DNA of 51,561 nucleotides from Polynucleobacter meluiroseus (GCA_945901245.1 CAMDKY010000009.1:1-51561), one strand, 5' to 3'; positions 24,643 to 34,264 are shown, counted from the stretch's first letter. A program made the numbers and translations. Notes: generated by a model from the sequence alone, not told the origin.

Positions 24643-25911
24643 TTACTGCTTTACCTCATTGGCAATTTGAGGAACAGGCAATTTGAGTGTAGTGAGCCAA
24701 CATACAGTTAGCATTACAGCAGAGCCTAAGAGGGCATAAAGCAAGCCGCCCCACTGATAAAGCAGACCAGATAATAAGGTGCCAATAAAGCGACCCAAAG
24801 CATTGGCAGCATAATAAAAACCAACGTCTTCAGCTGCCTTTTCTGAGCCAGCATAGGCTAAGACTAAATAGCTGTGCACTGAGGAATTCACGGCAAAAGC
24901 AAATCCAAATAAGCCCAGCCCACCGACTACCCACCATTGCAGATGAGGTACATTTTGCCAAACGGCGGCGGCGATTACCAAGGGTATGAGGGCTAAAAAT
25001 AATGACCACCAGCGCGCTGCAGGCACTTCAGAGGACAAGCCATCCATGCTGCGTTTGACGATGTTTGGCGCTAAGGCTTGCACGAGTCCATAGCCAATTG
25101 TCCATACGGCTAAAAAGCCACCCACCATGGTGAAGGTCCAGCCTACGGAGTATAAAAAGACAGGGACTCCAACCACAAACCAGACATCGCGTGCCCCAAA
25201 CAACATCACGCGTGCGGCCGCCAATACATTGACTCCAGCATTTTTAGCAAACAGCTCTCTCGCAGACTTGGAGGCTTTGCTTGTGCCAATCATGGGCGGC
25301 AAGCTTAGCATGACGCCAATTAACACCAATCCTAATAATCCAGACATACTGAGTAAAGCGTATTCAAAACCAATGCTCTCGAGTAAAAGTCCGCCCAAGA
25401 AAAAACCGAAGCCCTTCATGGCATTTTTACTGCCCGTGAACCACGCTACCCACTTAAACAACTGCCCACTGCTTTGCGTCTTGGCTTGTGCTTGGGTTAA
25501 TTTAATCGCCGATTTACTGGCTGTTTTAGTCAGGTCTTTTGCTACGCCACAGATCCCTTGCGAGAGGACCACCCATGTTACAGATAGGGCAATGGTCCAG
25601 CTCGGATCGAGCTGCGACAGCATTACAAAACCCACAATTTGGGTGACTAAGCCCACTGTAAGCATACGCGTGATGCCAAACTTGGTAGCCAGCCAACCGC
25701 CGATTAAATTGGCCAGTATTCCGGCAGCTTCGTAGAGTAAAAATAGAAAAGCGAGCGCAAACGGTGAGTAGCCTAACTTATAAAAATGCATTAACACCAA
25801 CATCCGTAGTGCGCCGTCGGTGAGGGTGAAGCCCCAATACGCCGCTGTCACGATCATGTAGTTCCGCACGGCCGGTGTGACAGTGGACAGACTACGGTCG
25901 GTGTTGCTCAC
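24643..25911 (-). CDS. arsJ: Organoarsenical efflux MFS transporter ArsJ
   Basis: Major-facilitator permease of 422 residues with about 12 helices. ArsJ exports 1-arseno-3-phosphoglycerate, which breaks down outside to arsenate, thereby removing arsenate without reduction. Family wording: YMIVTAAYWGFTLTDGALRM at the start, GICGVAKDLTKTASKSA, LTGSKNAMKGFGFFLGGLLL and FGARDVWFVVGVPVFLYSVG. It starts 1 bp after the stop of a glyceraldehyde-3-phosphate dehydrogenase gene, the partner that makes its substrate; this pairing is diagnostic. The other arsenic genes are 13 kb away at 39699-42281. Confidence 0.93.
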   Translation of the reverse strand: MSNTDRSLSTVTPAVRNYMIVTAAYWGFTLTDGALRMLVLMHFYKLGYSPFALAFLFLLYEAAGILANLIGGWLATKFGITRMLTVGLVTQIVGFVMLSQLDPSWTIALSVTWVVLSQGICGVAKDLTKTASKSAIKLTQAQAKTQSSGQLFKWVAWFTGSKNAMKGFGFFLGGLLLESIGFEYALLSMSGLLGLVLIGVMLSLPPMIGTSKASKSARELFAKNAGVNVLAAARVMLFGARDVWFVVGVPVFLYSVGWTFTMVGGFLAVWTIGYGLVQALAPNIVKRSMDGLSSEVPAARWWSLFLALIPLVIAAAVWQNVPHLQWWVVGGLGLFGFAFAVNSSVHSYLVLAYAGSEKAAEDVGFYYAANALGRFIGTLLSGLLYQWGGLLYALLGSAVMLTVCWLTTLKLPVPQIANEVKQ

Positions 25912-25912
25912 T

Positions 25913-26956
25913 TCAAATGCCCATTTTTTCCATGTGGCAAGCTAAATCAACCATACGGCAGGCGTAGCCCATTTCATTGTCATACCAGGCATAGACCTTG
26001 AGCAAGGTGCCATCGGTAACCATAGTTGATAAGGCATCGACAATTGAGCTTCGCGTATCACGCGCATAGTCAGCGCTGACGAGAGGGCGTATTTCATAGC
26101 CTAAGATTCCAGCAAGATCTCCACTGGCTGCAGTCTTAAATAAGGCATTCACTTCTTCGGCACTGGTTTCACGATTAAGCTCAAACACGCAGTCGGTCAG
26201 GGAGGCATTTAGCACGGGTGCACGCACAGCATGGCCATTTAGCTTACCTTTGAGTTCAGGGTAAATTAAGGCGATGGCTGTTGCGCTGCCTGTGGTGGTT
26301 GGGGCCAAGCTCATCATGGCACTGCGCGCTCGGCGCAAGTCTTTATGTGGAGCATCGACTATTAAGTTGGTATTGGTGGGGTCATGGATGGTGGTAATTT
26401 GACCGTGCTTGATGCCGATATTCTCGTGCACTACTTTTACTACTGGTGCCAAACAATTGGTTGTGCACGAGGCTGCAGTCACAATGTAATTAATGGCGGG
26501 GTCATACAAATGGTCGTTGACACCGACTACTATATTCAGCACTCCGCCCGTTTTAACTGGGGCAGCGACGATCACGCGTTTTGCACCGCGGTCAAGATGG
26601 CCTTGCAGGGTTTCTGGCGTTAAAAATTTTCCGGTGCATTCCAATACGACATCAACACCCATCTCGCCCCAATTAATTTCGGCAGTCGTGGCATGCGCAG
26701 TAAATCGAATGCTGTGATCGTCAATGAGGAGGGTATTTTCACCTTCGTGACGGATATCGGTGCGCCATTTGCCTTGTACGCTATCAAACGCCAATAAGTG
26801 CGCTAATGTAGCAACACCCCCTTTGAGTTCATTAACGTGAACTACATTAAGTCGATTATCTGCACGGGGATCATCGCTTTGACGCTCTGCTGCTCCCATT
26901 GCCGCGCGCAGTGCAAGTCGCCCAATACGGCCCATGCCATTGATGCCTATTTTCAT
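25913..26956 (-). CDS. ArsJ-associated glyceraldehyde-3-phosphate dehydrogenase
   Basis: A 347-residue GAPDH with Rossmann start [17 protein letters not shown], catalytic [13 protein letters not shown] (active-site Cys) and [15 protein letters not shown] near the end. In ars loci such an enzyme uses arsenate in place of phosphate, making 1-arseno-3-phosphoglycerate for ArsJ. Its wording ([20 protein letters not shown]) resembles the ars-linked group more than the glycolytic enzyme of betaproteobacteria. It is directly coupled to arsJ. A glycolytic role cannot be excluded, but the operon makes the arsenic role far more likely. Confidence 0.9.
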   Translation of the reverse strand: MKIGINGMGRIGRLALRAAMGAAERQSDDPRADNRLNVVHVNELKGGVATLAHLLAFDSVQGKWRTDIRHEGENTLLIDDHSIRFTAHATTAEINWGEMGVDVVLECTGKFLTPETLQGHLDRGAKRVIVAAPVKTGGVLNIVVGVNDHLYDPAINYIVTAASCTTNCLAPVVKVVHENIGIKHGQITTIHDPTNTNLIVDAPHKDLRRARSAMMSLAPTTTGSATAIALIYPELKGKLNGHAVRAPVLNASLTDCVFELNRETSAEEVNALFKTAASGDLAGILGYEIRPLVSADYARDTRSSIVDALSTMVTDGTLLKVYAWYDNEMGYACRMVDLACHMEKMGI

Positions 26957-27126
26957 CGCATTGCCTTTCTAAACAATTGATCTGATTATATTTTTTCACT
27001 ATGACAGTTATGTTACAAACACTGTCTTCGCTTGCCCTAAGTGCATATTTGCTAAGGGTATTTTCATCCAGCTCGTTTGGTTTGGGTTTCATGCTCCGGT
27101 ATGGCACTTAAAGGCTGATCGGCGCT

Positions 27127-27624
27127 TTAATGGGCTTCTGCGTCTAAAAGGGCCTTTGCTTCCGCACGTATACGAACCCAAAGTACGGCTGCATTCAGTA
27201 GGGTAAAAACCAAGGCAATCCATGGCAGCCCGAGGGCCATGGGCAGAGCAATGATCTCAGCAGCCACAATCACGTAATTAGGATGAGCCATGTAGCGATA
27301 TGGACCGCGCATTACACGAGCCTCACCGGGCACGACGATGATGCGCGTAGTCCAGCGCTCACCAAGGGTTGCAATTACCCAAACGCGTAAGAACTGCAAC
27401 ACAATAAAGAGTGCTAGCCACCACAAGTTAATCTGCGCATCGCTAGCAAAAACCCAAAGCAAAAGTAGCCAAGCAGCATGCATGACAACGATAAATCCGT
27501 AGTGACCCGGCGATTTCTCAATACCGCCACGCGCAAGTAGGCGCGCCGTATTGCGTTTTGCCAGCACCAATTCCGCTAGACGTTGTGCCGTTACTAAGGC
27601 CAAAATGGAGGTAGCGAGTGTCAA
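27127..27624 (-). CDS. Isoprenylcysteine methyltransferase-family membrane methyltransferase
   Basis: Membrane protein of 165 residues with about four helices and the ICMT C-terminal signature RGPYRYMAHPNYVIVAAEI (SAM-binding HPNY). The adjacent upstream gene encodes a type III polyketide synthase 10 bp away. In Bacillus (BpsA/BpsB) and Streptomyces (SrsA/SrsB) an equivalent neighbour methylates the alkylpyrone or alkylresorcinol product. By analogy this enzyme would O-methylate a long-chain polyketide in the membrane; substrate not shown. Confidence 0.82.
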   Translation of the reverse strand: MTLATSILALVTAQRLAELVLAKRNTARLLARGGIEKSPGHYGFIVVMHAAWLLLLWVFASDAQINLWWLALFIVLQFLRVWVIATLGERWTTRIIVVPGEARVMRGPYRYMAHPNYVIVAAEIIALPMALGLPWIALVFTLLNAAVLWVRIRAEAKALLDAEAH

Positions 27625-27634
27625 GATAGGGGGC

Positions 27635-28687
27635 TCAGTGTTGAACGGTTACCGGAATAGCAGCCGCTGTGAAGCCGGGACCAAGGGCCGACATAAGGTA
27701 TGTACCAGGCTGAGCATTTTCAAGAAGGCGTTTTAGAACAAAGAGCACCGTAGGCGCCGACATATTGCCATGGTCTTTCAGTACGCTGCGCTCGACATCG
27801 AGTGATCGAGGCTTTAACGCAAGTGCTGCCTCCAGGGCTTCCAGCACTTTTGTACCACCCGGATGAAAGCCAAAACGCATGACGGTATCCCGCGTCAGAT
27901 GTAATTCCTGGAGAAAATGATTTACTACCGGGGCGATTTGCCTGCGGATAAACGGCGGAATGTCACGATCAAAAATAACCTCTAAGCCATCATTATTCAC
28001 GTCCCAACCCATAATTTCCAATGTCGATGGCCAGGTGTGTTGCACGCCAGTACCGACGATAGTCCGGTCACTTGCTTTTGCGGTGGTCAGCACCACAGCG
28101 GCAGCACCATCACCAAAGAGGGCCGAAGCGACAATGTTTGCTTTGGTAAGGGTGTCTTGGTGAAACCACAAGGAACAAAGCTCTACAGCAAGCACCAAAA
28201 CAACGGAGCCTGGATTAGCGCGTGCCAATTGAACACCCAATGCTAGGCCACTCACGCCGCCTGCACAGCCTAAGCCAAATACGGGCACCCGCACTATATT
28301 GGGCCGAAAGCCCAGCTCACTAGAGACTCGAGCCTCCAGCGTGGGCGTTGCAATGCCGCTAGAACTGATGGTAACTACAGTATCAACATCAGCGGCATTG
28401 ATTTTTGCCGCAGCCAGGGCATTTTTTGTCGCTGCAATAAATAATTGGGTAGCGACATGAAGGTAGGCAGAGTTGCGCTCCGCTAAGCCTCGAGGTTCTC
28501 GATACCAGTCCAGCGGCATGGCAATGGCTCTGTTTTCAATGCCGGCATTTTGGAAGACAGGTATTAAGCGTTCAAATTCAGGAAAGCGCTCCTGAAATTG
28601 TGCACGCACCACCGCGAGTGCATCTGCTTGTGAGAGGCGATGCTGGGGAAGGGCGGTTCCGAGGCCAGATAGCGCAATATCGTTCAC
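27635..28687 (-). CDS. Type III polyketide synthase (chalcone synthase-like)
   Basis: Homodimeric ketosynthase that extends a CoA-linked starter with malonyl-CoA to make alkylpyrones or alkylresorcinols. The 350-residue protein has the full catalytic triad: Cys141 in GLGCAGGVSG, His275 in FGFHPGG and Asn308 in DHGNMSAPT. That Cys-His-Asn set, with length near 350, separates it from FabH-type synthases only together with the HPGG/GNMSAP wording, which fits PKS III. Start ATG follows a spacer of 15 bp from an exported methyltransferase gene. The product is probably a membrane-associated lipid, by analogy with bacterial BpsA and SrsA. Confidence 0.88.
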   Translation of the reverse strand: MNDIALSGLGTALPQHRLSQADALAVVRAQFQERFPEFERLIPVFQNAGIENRAIAMPLDWYREPRGLAERNSAYLHVATQLFIAATKNALAAAKINAADVDTVVTISSSGIATPTLEARVSSELGFRPNIVRVPVFGLGCAGGVSGLALGVQLARANPGSVVLVLAVELCSLWFHQDTLTKANIVASALFGDGAAAVVLTTAKASDRTIVGTGVQHTWPSTLEIMGWDVNNDGLEVIFDRDIPPFIRRQIAPVVNHFLQELHLTRDTVMRFGFHPGGTKVLEALEAALALKPRSLDVERSVLKDHGNMSAPTVLFVLKRLLENAQPGTYLMSALGPGFTAAAIPVTVQH

Positions 28688-28702
28688 GTGCTTACTTTTT
28701 AT

Positions 28703-29422
28703 TTACTCGCGTTTACGAAATACCACCACATGCTGCCATGGCAATGTGTTTACGGTGCGCTCCCAGTCCAGTGGAAAAACACCCGCCTCTCGCTTAATTT
28801 GGGCCTCGCTCATCTTGTGCAATAGCTTAATGGGCACCCGTATGTCCTCGGCTTTGTATTCGACGAAGACGAGACGACCCCGCGGTTTAAGGGCATGCAT
28901 GATGCTGCTCATCACCTCATACGGAAAGGCCAGCTCATGGTAAACATCAACCATGATGGCCATGTCGATTGAGTGCTTAGGTAATTTGATATTGTCGATC
29001 GCACCCAGCTTGACTTCAATCTGCTTGAGGCCCGATCGATTTACTCCAGTTTGAAGAATATTGACCATTTCAGGCTGTAAATCAAGGGCGATTATTTTTC
29101 CGCCCGGCATCACCAGCGGAGCCATACGACGCGATAGGTAGCCGGTACCTGCGCCAATGTCTGCTACCACCATGCCCGGTTGCAAAGCCAAGGAATCCAG
29201 CAATAAATCGGTGCGTTCTTCGCGCTCGCGCTTATCCCGCTCAAGCCATGCAGCACCTTGCCAGCCCATGACTGCCGAGATTTCACGATCCATATAGCGT
29301 TTGCCGATGCCATCGACGCTGGCCGGGGTCGTCACGTAGCCAGGCGAGACAGTCTGCTGTGCCTGCACAAAATTAACAGCCAGTAAGCATGCACAGAAAC
29401 TAAAAATTCGTAGAATGTTCAA
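28703..29422 (-). CDS. Exported SAM-dependent methyltransferase-like protein
   Basis: A 239-residue protein: signal peptide (ILRIFSFCACLLAVNFVQA-QQT), then a class I methyltransferase domain with motif I VVADIGAGTGYLSRRMAPL, acidic strand KIIALDLQPEM, and VDVYHELAFPYEVM. It lies 15 bp upstream of the polyketide synthase in the same direction, so it may belong to that operon. As with the protein at 10319, export of a SAM-binding fold is unexplained. Confidence 0.72.
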   Translation of the reverse strand: MNILRIFSFCACLLAVNFVQAQQTVSPGYVTTPASVDGIGKRYMDREISAVMGWQGAAWLERDKREREERTDLLLDSLALQPGMVVADIGAGTGYLSRRMAPLVMPGGKIIALDLQPEMVNILQTGVNRSGLKQIEVKLGAIDNIKLPKHSIDMAIMVDVYHELAFPYEVMSSIMHALKPRGRLVFVEYKAEDIRVPIKLLHKMSEAQIKREAGVFPLDWERTVNTLPWQHVVVFRKRE

Positions 29423-29501
29423 ATGGACCTTGAATTGGCGAATTACGGCAGATTTAAGAGGGTCATTTAGATACTAACTAAATTTAGATAATTTCGTTTT
29501 T

Positions 29502-29879
29502 TTAAGTGCAGTACTTCGACCTTGGCGGTACATACCTCCATAAAGCAATGATCCAAAGAGCGCAACCCAGATACAGAAACGTAAAGAACTGAATTGGTAA
29601 ATCCCAGTAGAGCAGTTGGCTGAGCTGATGCATCCAAAACGATTCGGGGGCAGTGGTGTTGCGCAGATAGGCCTCAAGCGTGGTGAGCGGACACGTAACA
29701 TGAAACAGCGCCTCGATTGCTATGAGGATCATCAGACCCAGATGGATTTGACGCAAACGCCGTGCCCTTACCCAATTCCAGCGCCAATAAGCGCCTAGCG
29801 GAATGAAGACCATGCCCAAGACTAAAAAAGCAGCAATTGCAAAGTGAGTGATTAATACGAGATCGGCTAACAGCTTCAT
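29502..29879 (-). CDS. DUF2784 family membrane protein
   Basis: A 125-residue protein with about four hydrophobic helices (LVLITHFAIAAFLVLGMVFI, HLGLMILIAIEALFHV, and two near the C-terminus). The words THFAIAAFLVLG, CPLTTLEAYLR and the ending YVPPRS are characteristic of DUF2784. Function unknown. A convergent or upstream partner is not obvious; it sits between the exported methyltransferase and the PLP enzyme, 45 bp from the latter. Confidence 0.75.
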   Translation of the reverse strand: MKLLADLVLITHFAIAAFLVLGMVFIPLGAYWRWNWVRARRLRQIHLGLMILIAIEALFHVTCPLTTLEAYLRNTTAPESFWMHQLSQLLYWDLPIQFFTFLYLGCALWIIALWRYVPPRSKYCT

Positions 29880-29924
29880 TAGGCTAGTTGATTAACCGAG
29901 CGCAATTGGATTTGATGTACCTTG

Positions 29925-31040
29925 TTACAGCAAGGCACCGCGCGCGGCGATAGGCCAAATAGCCTCGACTGCATTGCCCCGAACACAAATCATTTCATCA
30001 TACAAATTGACGGTGGGATCGCAATGGCCGGGTATGAGCATGATGGAGTCTCCCAGCTTAAGAGGCGAGTCTGCAGTGAGCTCAAGAACGCCATGTTCAT
30101 CCGAGGCTTTAAGGTAGCTTGCATCGGTGCGCTGCCAAACTAGCGGCATCCCCGAGTCGACGCTCGACGCCTTGAGGCCAGCATCCACCACGGCGCGACC
30201 TAGAGTGGGGTGGCTAAGAATGGCTGTTTTGATAAATAAGGCATGCTCAAATGGCAAATCACTTGCATCGTGCTGGTTTTTAGCATAGTCGCGATCCATC
30301 AAAATATAGGATCCTGCTTGCACTTCATTAAAAATCGTTGATGTTCCTTCCAGCATCACAGAGCCAGTACCAGCGCCCGTAATGCGCTCTACAGCAATCC
30401 CTACTTTTTCAATGGCTGCTTTTGCTTCTGCCGCTTTAGCGCATACGGCCGCAATCGCACTTTGCCGATCTTGGGGGTGCCGATAGTGCTGGGCACTGCC
30501 GTGGTAGCACTGCAAGCCCATGAAGTTTAAGTAGGGCGCTTGATCAATTTGGCGTGCTAGTTCAACGGTTTGTTCAATTGAAGTCGTGCCGCAGCGACCC
30601 ATGCCCACATCCACTTCAATGTAGAGATCAATGCTGACTTGTCGTTCAGCGCTGGCGCGCGCAAAGGCGGATACGTTATCGGCATGGTCAACCAAAATGC
30701 CGATACGGGCCTGCTGTGCCAAATCAAGCGCATGCATTATTTTCTGCTCGCCAATGACTTGATTGGTAATCAGGATATCGGGAACACCCGCTGCGACAAA
30801 GACGGCTGCCTCACTGACTTTTTGGCAGCAAATACCCACCGCACCGGCTTTTATCTGGCGCAAAGCAATTTCTGGGCACTTATGGCTTTTGGCATGGGGG
30901 CGCAAGCGTACCCCGGTGCTAGACATGGCATCTTGCAATAGTTGTACATTGCGCTCAAACGCATCTAAATCCAGAATCAAGGCGGGCGTATCGATTTGAT
31001 CCAATGCATCGCCAACGCGAGCTGCTTTCCAAGGTGCCAT
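29925..31040 (-). CDS. D-threonine aldolase / D-serine dehydratase-like PLP enzyme (DSD1 family)
   Basis: Fold-type III PLP enzyme of 371 residues with alanine-racemase-like N-terminal barrel. TPALILDLDAFERNVQLL and LRPHAKSHKCPEIA carry the PLP lysine; the C-terminus LIPGHCDPTVNLYD has the His and Cys that bind a metal in D-threonine aldolase and DSD1 enzymes. Start ATG 31040 with GGAA upstream is preferred over GTG 31052. Reaction (retro-aldol of D-beta-hydroxy amino acids versus D-serine dehydration) cannot be decided from sequence. Confidence 0.85.
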   Translation of the reverse strand: MAPWKAARVGDALDQIDTPALILDLDAFERNVQLLQDAMSSTGVRLRPHAKSHKCPEIALRQIKAGAVGICCQKVSEAAVFVAAGVPDILITNQVIGEQKIMHALDLAQQARIGILVDHADNVSAFARASAERQVSIDLYIEVDVGMGRCGTTSIEQTVELARQIDQAPYLNFMGLQCYHGSAQHYRHPQDRQSAIAAVCAKAAEAKAAIEKVGIAVERITGAGTGSVMLEGTSTIFNEVQAGSYILMDRDYAKNQHDASDLPFEHALFIKTAILSHPTLGRAVVDAGLKASSVDSGMPLVWQRTDASYLKASDEHGVLELTADSPLKLGDSIMLIPGHCDPTVNLYDEMICVRGNAVEAIWPIAARGALL

Positions 31041-31116
31041 AGTGGATTCCACGCTTAAAAAGTAATATTAGGGTATTTCCAATGAAATATCGATTCTTAG
31101 CGTCGCAGGGCTTAAC

Positions 31117-31150
31117 ACGTCATCAAATTGACACGAAGGCCTTTGATCAT
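31117..31150 (+). promoter_or_regulatory. Weak Pho-box-like site ahead of phoX
   Basis: ACGTCATCAAATTGACAC (31117-31134) has GTCAT and GACAC phased at 11 bp and matches 11 of 18 consensus positions. GATCAT lies 10 nt further at 31145. It falls just upstream of the ATG at 31175, which agrees with that start. The weakest of the candidate sites. Confidence 0.3.
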
Positions 31151-31174
31151 TGGAAGTCTTACCAAGGACGCGCT

Positions 31175-33076
31175 ATGAACGAATTCAATGACCCTGTAGT
31201 TAATCCACTGTATGACTTACAGGTACCCCTAGAAACTAGGGCCGGTCGCAGGCAATTTTTAAAGTCAAGCGCTGCTTTGTTGGCCGTCCTCAGTCCTATT
31301 TACGGCTCGGCACAAAACCTACCGAAGTCCGTTTGGGGCAAGTCCCCTCGGTTTACCTTTGAGTCTGTTGGTCTTGAGCGTGCCAGTGATGGCATTGCGG
31401 TCCCCAAAGGCTACCGTTGGTCTGTTGTGGCTGCATGGGGTGATCCAATTAACGGCAAGTTTCCCGTGATTTCGTATGACGTCATTAATACCCCACAGCA
31501 ACAGGCCAAGCAATTTGGCATGCACCACGATGGCTGCGCTTTTTTCCCCGATAAAGGCTTTGCGGATCGTGGGTTGTGGGTAGTGAATCATGAGTACACC
31601 GACGATGGCTTATTGCACCCCGATGGCATGAAAACCTGGTCTGCTGATAAGGTGGAAAAAAGCCAGGCTGCGCATGGCGTTACCGTCGCTCAGATACAAA
31701 AGCAAGCCGATGGCCAGTGGCATGTGATATCCAGTCCATTTGCGCGGCGCATTACGGCATACACCCCATGTGTAATCTCTGGACCCGCTGCCGGTAGCCC
31801 ACGCATGCAAACCGCGTTTGATCCCCAGGGTAAGTTAGTACTTGGCACTCTTAACAATTGCGCCAATGGCGTGACACCTTGGGGTACGTATTTAAGCTGC
31901 GAAGAAAACATCAATGGTTACTTTATAAAAACAGGCTCACCTAGCAAAGAAGAGCGGCGCATTGGCATTAATGCCACCGGCTTTGGTTACCGCTGGCAGG
32001 AGTTTGACACTCGTTTTAATGCGGACCTGCATCCCAATGAAGCTAATCGTTTTGGGTGGGTAGTGGAGATTGATCCGCGTAATCCTGACAAGGCGCCCAT
32101 TAAGCGGACAGCGTTGGGTCGTTTTAAGCATGAGGGAGCCGCAGTTACCCTCGCTAAAAATGGCCGAGTGGTAGTGTATATGGGCGACGACCAGCGTGGC
32201 GAGTATGTTTACCGCTACGTCAGTAAGCACCCATATCAAGCCAATAAGCCAGAGCAAAATCAATCGCTACTGGATGAAGGGACTTTGTTCGTGGCGCAAT
32301 TTGGAGACAATGGCAAAGGCCGTTGGATTCCCTTGGTGCATGGGCGGGAAGGTTTAACTCCGACGAATGGTTTTCCGGATCAAGCCTATATTCAAATCGA
32401 GGCGCGCCTTGCAGCTGATCAAGTTGGAGCAACTCCGCTGGATAGGCCGGAATGGGTTGCGGTTCACCCAACTGCCGGGGATGTGTATTTATCCCTGACG
32501 AATAATAGCCAGCGGGGCAAGGAGTTTGCAATTAATGCTGCCAATCCCCGAGCGAATAATGCAATGGGGCACATTATTCGCTGGAAGCCCAGTCAGCTCG
32601 ATGCAGCTAGCGAGCAATTTGAATGGGAAATCTTTGTTTTGGCTGGCGATCCAGAGGCGCAAGACCCCAACCAAAGGGGAAATGTGCGCGGCGATATTTT
32701 TGGCTCACCTGACGGCTTGTGGTTTGATCCGCGGGGCATGCTGTGGATGCAGACCGACATATCATCAGGCGCACTTGGAAAAGGCCCCTATGCTCGCATC
32801 AGTAACAACATGATGTTTGCGGCAGACCCTAGTAGTGGGGAGTTTCGGCGTTTCTTAATTGGTCCCAATGGCTGCGAAGTAACGGGTATGGATTTCACAC
32901 CCGACTACAAGACCGTGTTTATCAATATCCAGCATCCGGGCGAAATCCCCCGTGAGCGCAGTAATCCAGATAAACCAAAAGCAAGTAGCGACTGGCCAGA
33001 TCGAACGGTATTCTCAAGACCACGCTCAGCCACGATTGCAGTTTGGCGTGACGACGGTAAACCGGTTGGCGTATAA
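31175..33076 (+). CDS. phoX: PhoX-family phosphatase (DUF839), Tat-exported
   Basis: Calcium/iron-type alkaline phosphatase that frees phosphate from organic esters in the periplasm. The ATG at 31175 (AAGGA six bases upstream) puts a twin-arginine motif GRRQFLKSSAALLAVL at residues 24-39, right for Tat export; an in-frame ATG at 31082 would bury it 31 residues deeper. Blocks typical of PhoX/DUF839: VSYDVIN, HHDGCAFFPD, LWVVNHEY, GTYLSCEENINGYF, RFKHEGAAV and CEVTGMDFTPDYKTVFINIQ. Length 633 residues fits. Some DUF839 proteins are untested for phosphatase activity, so the name follows family. Confidence 0.85.
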   Translation: MNEFNDPVVNPLYDLQVPLETRAGRRQFLKSSAALLAVLSPIYGSAQNLPKSVWGKSPRFTFESVGLERASDGIAVPKGYRWSVVAAWGDPINGKFPVISYDVINTPQQQAKQFGMHHDGCAFFPDKGFADRGLWVVNHEYTDDGLLHPDGMKTWSADKVEKSQAAHGVTVAQIQKQADGQWHVISSPFARRITAYTPCVISGPAAGSPRMQTAFDPQGKLVLGTLNNCANGVTPWGTYLSCEENINGYFIKTGSPSKEERRIGINATGFGYRWQEFDTRFNADLHPNEANRFGWVVEIDPRNPDKAPIKRTALGRFKHEGAAVTLAKNGRVVVYMGDDQRGEYVYRYVSKHPYQANKPEQNQSLLDEGTLFVAQFGDNGKGRWIPLVHGREGLTPTNGFPDQAYIQIEARLAADQVGATPLDRPEWVAVHPTAGDVYLSLTNNSQRGKEFAINAANPRANNAMGHIIRWKPSQLDAASEQFEWEIFVLAGDPEAQDPNQRGNVRGDIFGSPDGLWFDPRGMLWMQTDISSGALGKGPYARISNNMMFAADPSSGEFRRFLIGPNGCEVTGMDFTPDYKTVFINIQHPGEIPRERSNPDKPKASSDWPDRTVFSRPRSATIAVWRDDGKPVGV

Positions 33077-34033
33077 CTAGGGCTTACGCAAGAGCAGTAA
33101 AGGCCTAAATGAAAATGGGCTGTTCTTGCTGCCGTCGATGGTGATTTCCACCGCCTCTACTTGTTCGTCACCCATGACCTGCACTCGATAGACTTGATGC
33201 AGCGGTCGCTTCTTATTGCTGCCTAGTACCATGAAGGGCTGATCAATAATGAGGCGATGGCTATCACCATGAATAATCAAAGCAGGTTTGGCCAATTCGG
33301 CCAGCTTTGCATTCATCAGCAAAATACTATCGCGCAAGCCGCTTTGGTCCGAGGTGGCTGATTTGCTGGTGTAGAACAAGTCGGCCTGAAAAGCCAGTAC
33401 CAAATGATCTATTGTGCTTTGCTTTGCTGTTGCGAAGACTGTTTCAAGCCACGCTAAGTTGGCGCGATTGCGGGGTACATACTCTGCTTGCTGAGCAAAA
33501 TTGTTGTTTGAGCCCACGATGTGTACGGTTGCAAAGAGTGTTTTTCCTGAAATCCAGTAGACGTTTTCCACAAACTCAGGAAACTGCGGCTGAAGATCGG
33601 ATTGACGGAAGAGTGCAATCGGATTTTTACCCTGGCTTTTTGCTTCGGCGAAGTGCAAAGCACGAATAAATTGCAGGCGTTCGACTGGGTCATAGCCGCC
33701 CGCATTGAGGCGATGGCAGTCGGTCCACTCGTTGTCACCGGGGGTGTAGATTAAGGGTGCTTCAAATAGGTTAAATGAGGCATGTATTTTGCGCAGGTAA
33801 GCATCACTGCAAGGTGAACCGCCGCTTTTGGTATCGCCCACAAAAATACTAAATTGCGGTTTTTGGCGGTTAATTTCTTCAATTAAGGCGTAATAAGCCT
33901 CTTCATCTTTAGCCCGGTAGGGTAAATCGCCCAGTGCGATAAAACGCAGCGGATCGGCTTTTACAATGCACGCGAGCAACAGTAAGCTCAAAAAGCAGGT
34001 AGTACGAATGGATTGAAGCAGAGTGCTATTCAT
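33077..34033 (-). CDS. Secreted metallophosphoesterase
   Basis: A 318-residue protein with signal peptide (TTCFLSLLLLACIVKA-DPL) and calcineurin-like motifs: FIALGDLPYR, FSIFVGDTKSGG (metal Asp), TPGDNEWTDC in place of the usual GNHD/E, and IIHGDSHRLIID. The GDNEW form occurs in a group of exported bacterial phosphoesterases. Its stop abuts the stop of phoX (convergent). Substrate unknown; a role in periplasmic phosphate release beside PhoX is an inference. Confidence 0.78.
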   Translation of the reverse strand: MNSTLLQSIRTTCFLSLLLLACIVKADPLRFIALGDLPYRAKDEEAYYALIEEINRQKPQFSIFVGDTKSGGSPCSDAYLRKIHASFNLFEAPLIYTPGDNEWTDCHRLNAGGYDPVERLQFIRALHFAEAKSQGKNPIALFRQSDLQPQFPEFVENVYWISGKTLFATVHIVGSNNNFAQQAEYVPRNRANLAWLETVFATAKQSTIDHLVLAFQADLFYTSKSATSDQSGLRDSILLMNAKLAELAKPALIIHGDSHRLIIDQPFMVLGSNKKRPLHQVYRVQVMGDEQVEAVEITIDGSKNSPFSFRPLLLLRKP

Positions 34034-34066
34034 ATAAGTGACATATCGGATGGTTATATTAAGACC

Positions 34067-34264
34067 ATGGAATCATTGCAGTTTCTGACGTGCCCGCATT
34101 GCCATTCAATTGAACCGCTTTCCAGCCCCTATGAGGCTTCGACGCAATTTCATCGGTGTGTGCATTGTAAAAAACCCTATAAAGCCAGTAAAAACGACTG
34201 TTGCATTTTGTGCAGCTATGGAAATACCCCTTGTAATCAGATCGAGCAAAATTTAGCACTGTAA
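34067..34264 (+). CDS. Small zinc-ribbon-like protein (65 aa)
   Basis: Cys-rich mini-protein with CPHCHS, RCVHCKKPY and KNDCCILCSYGNTPC, seven cysteines in the last 50 residues plus a few His. Start ATG 34067 chosen over ATG 34013, whose extra codons overlap the phosphoesterase gene. Similar short proteins with a DCC-x2-CSYG-x3-C core are familiar from Burkholderiales, function unknown. It is read divergently from the phosphoesterase and toward ppk2. Confidence 0.6.
   Translation: MESLQFLTCPHCHSIEPLSSPYEASTQFHRCVHCKKPYKASKNDCCILCSYGNTPCNQIEQNLAL

Noticed and set aside
25127-25735. Plus-strand frame of 202 codons inside arsJ
   Set aside because: Shadow of the arsJ gene; Thr/Pro/Asn-rich composition with no domain or ribosome site.
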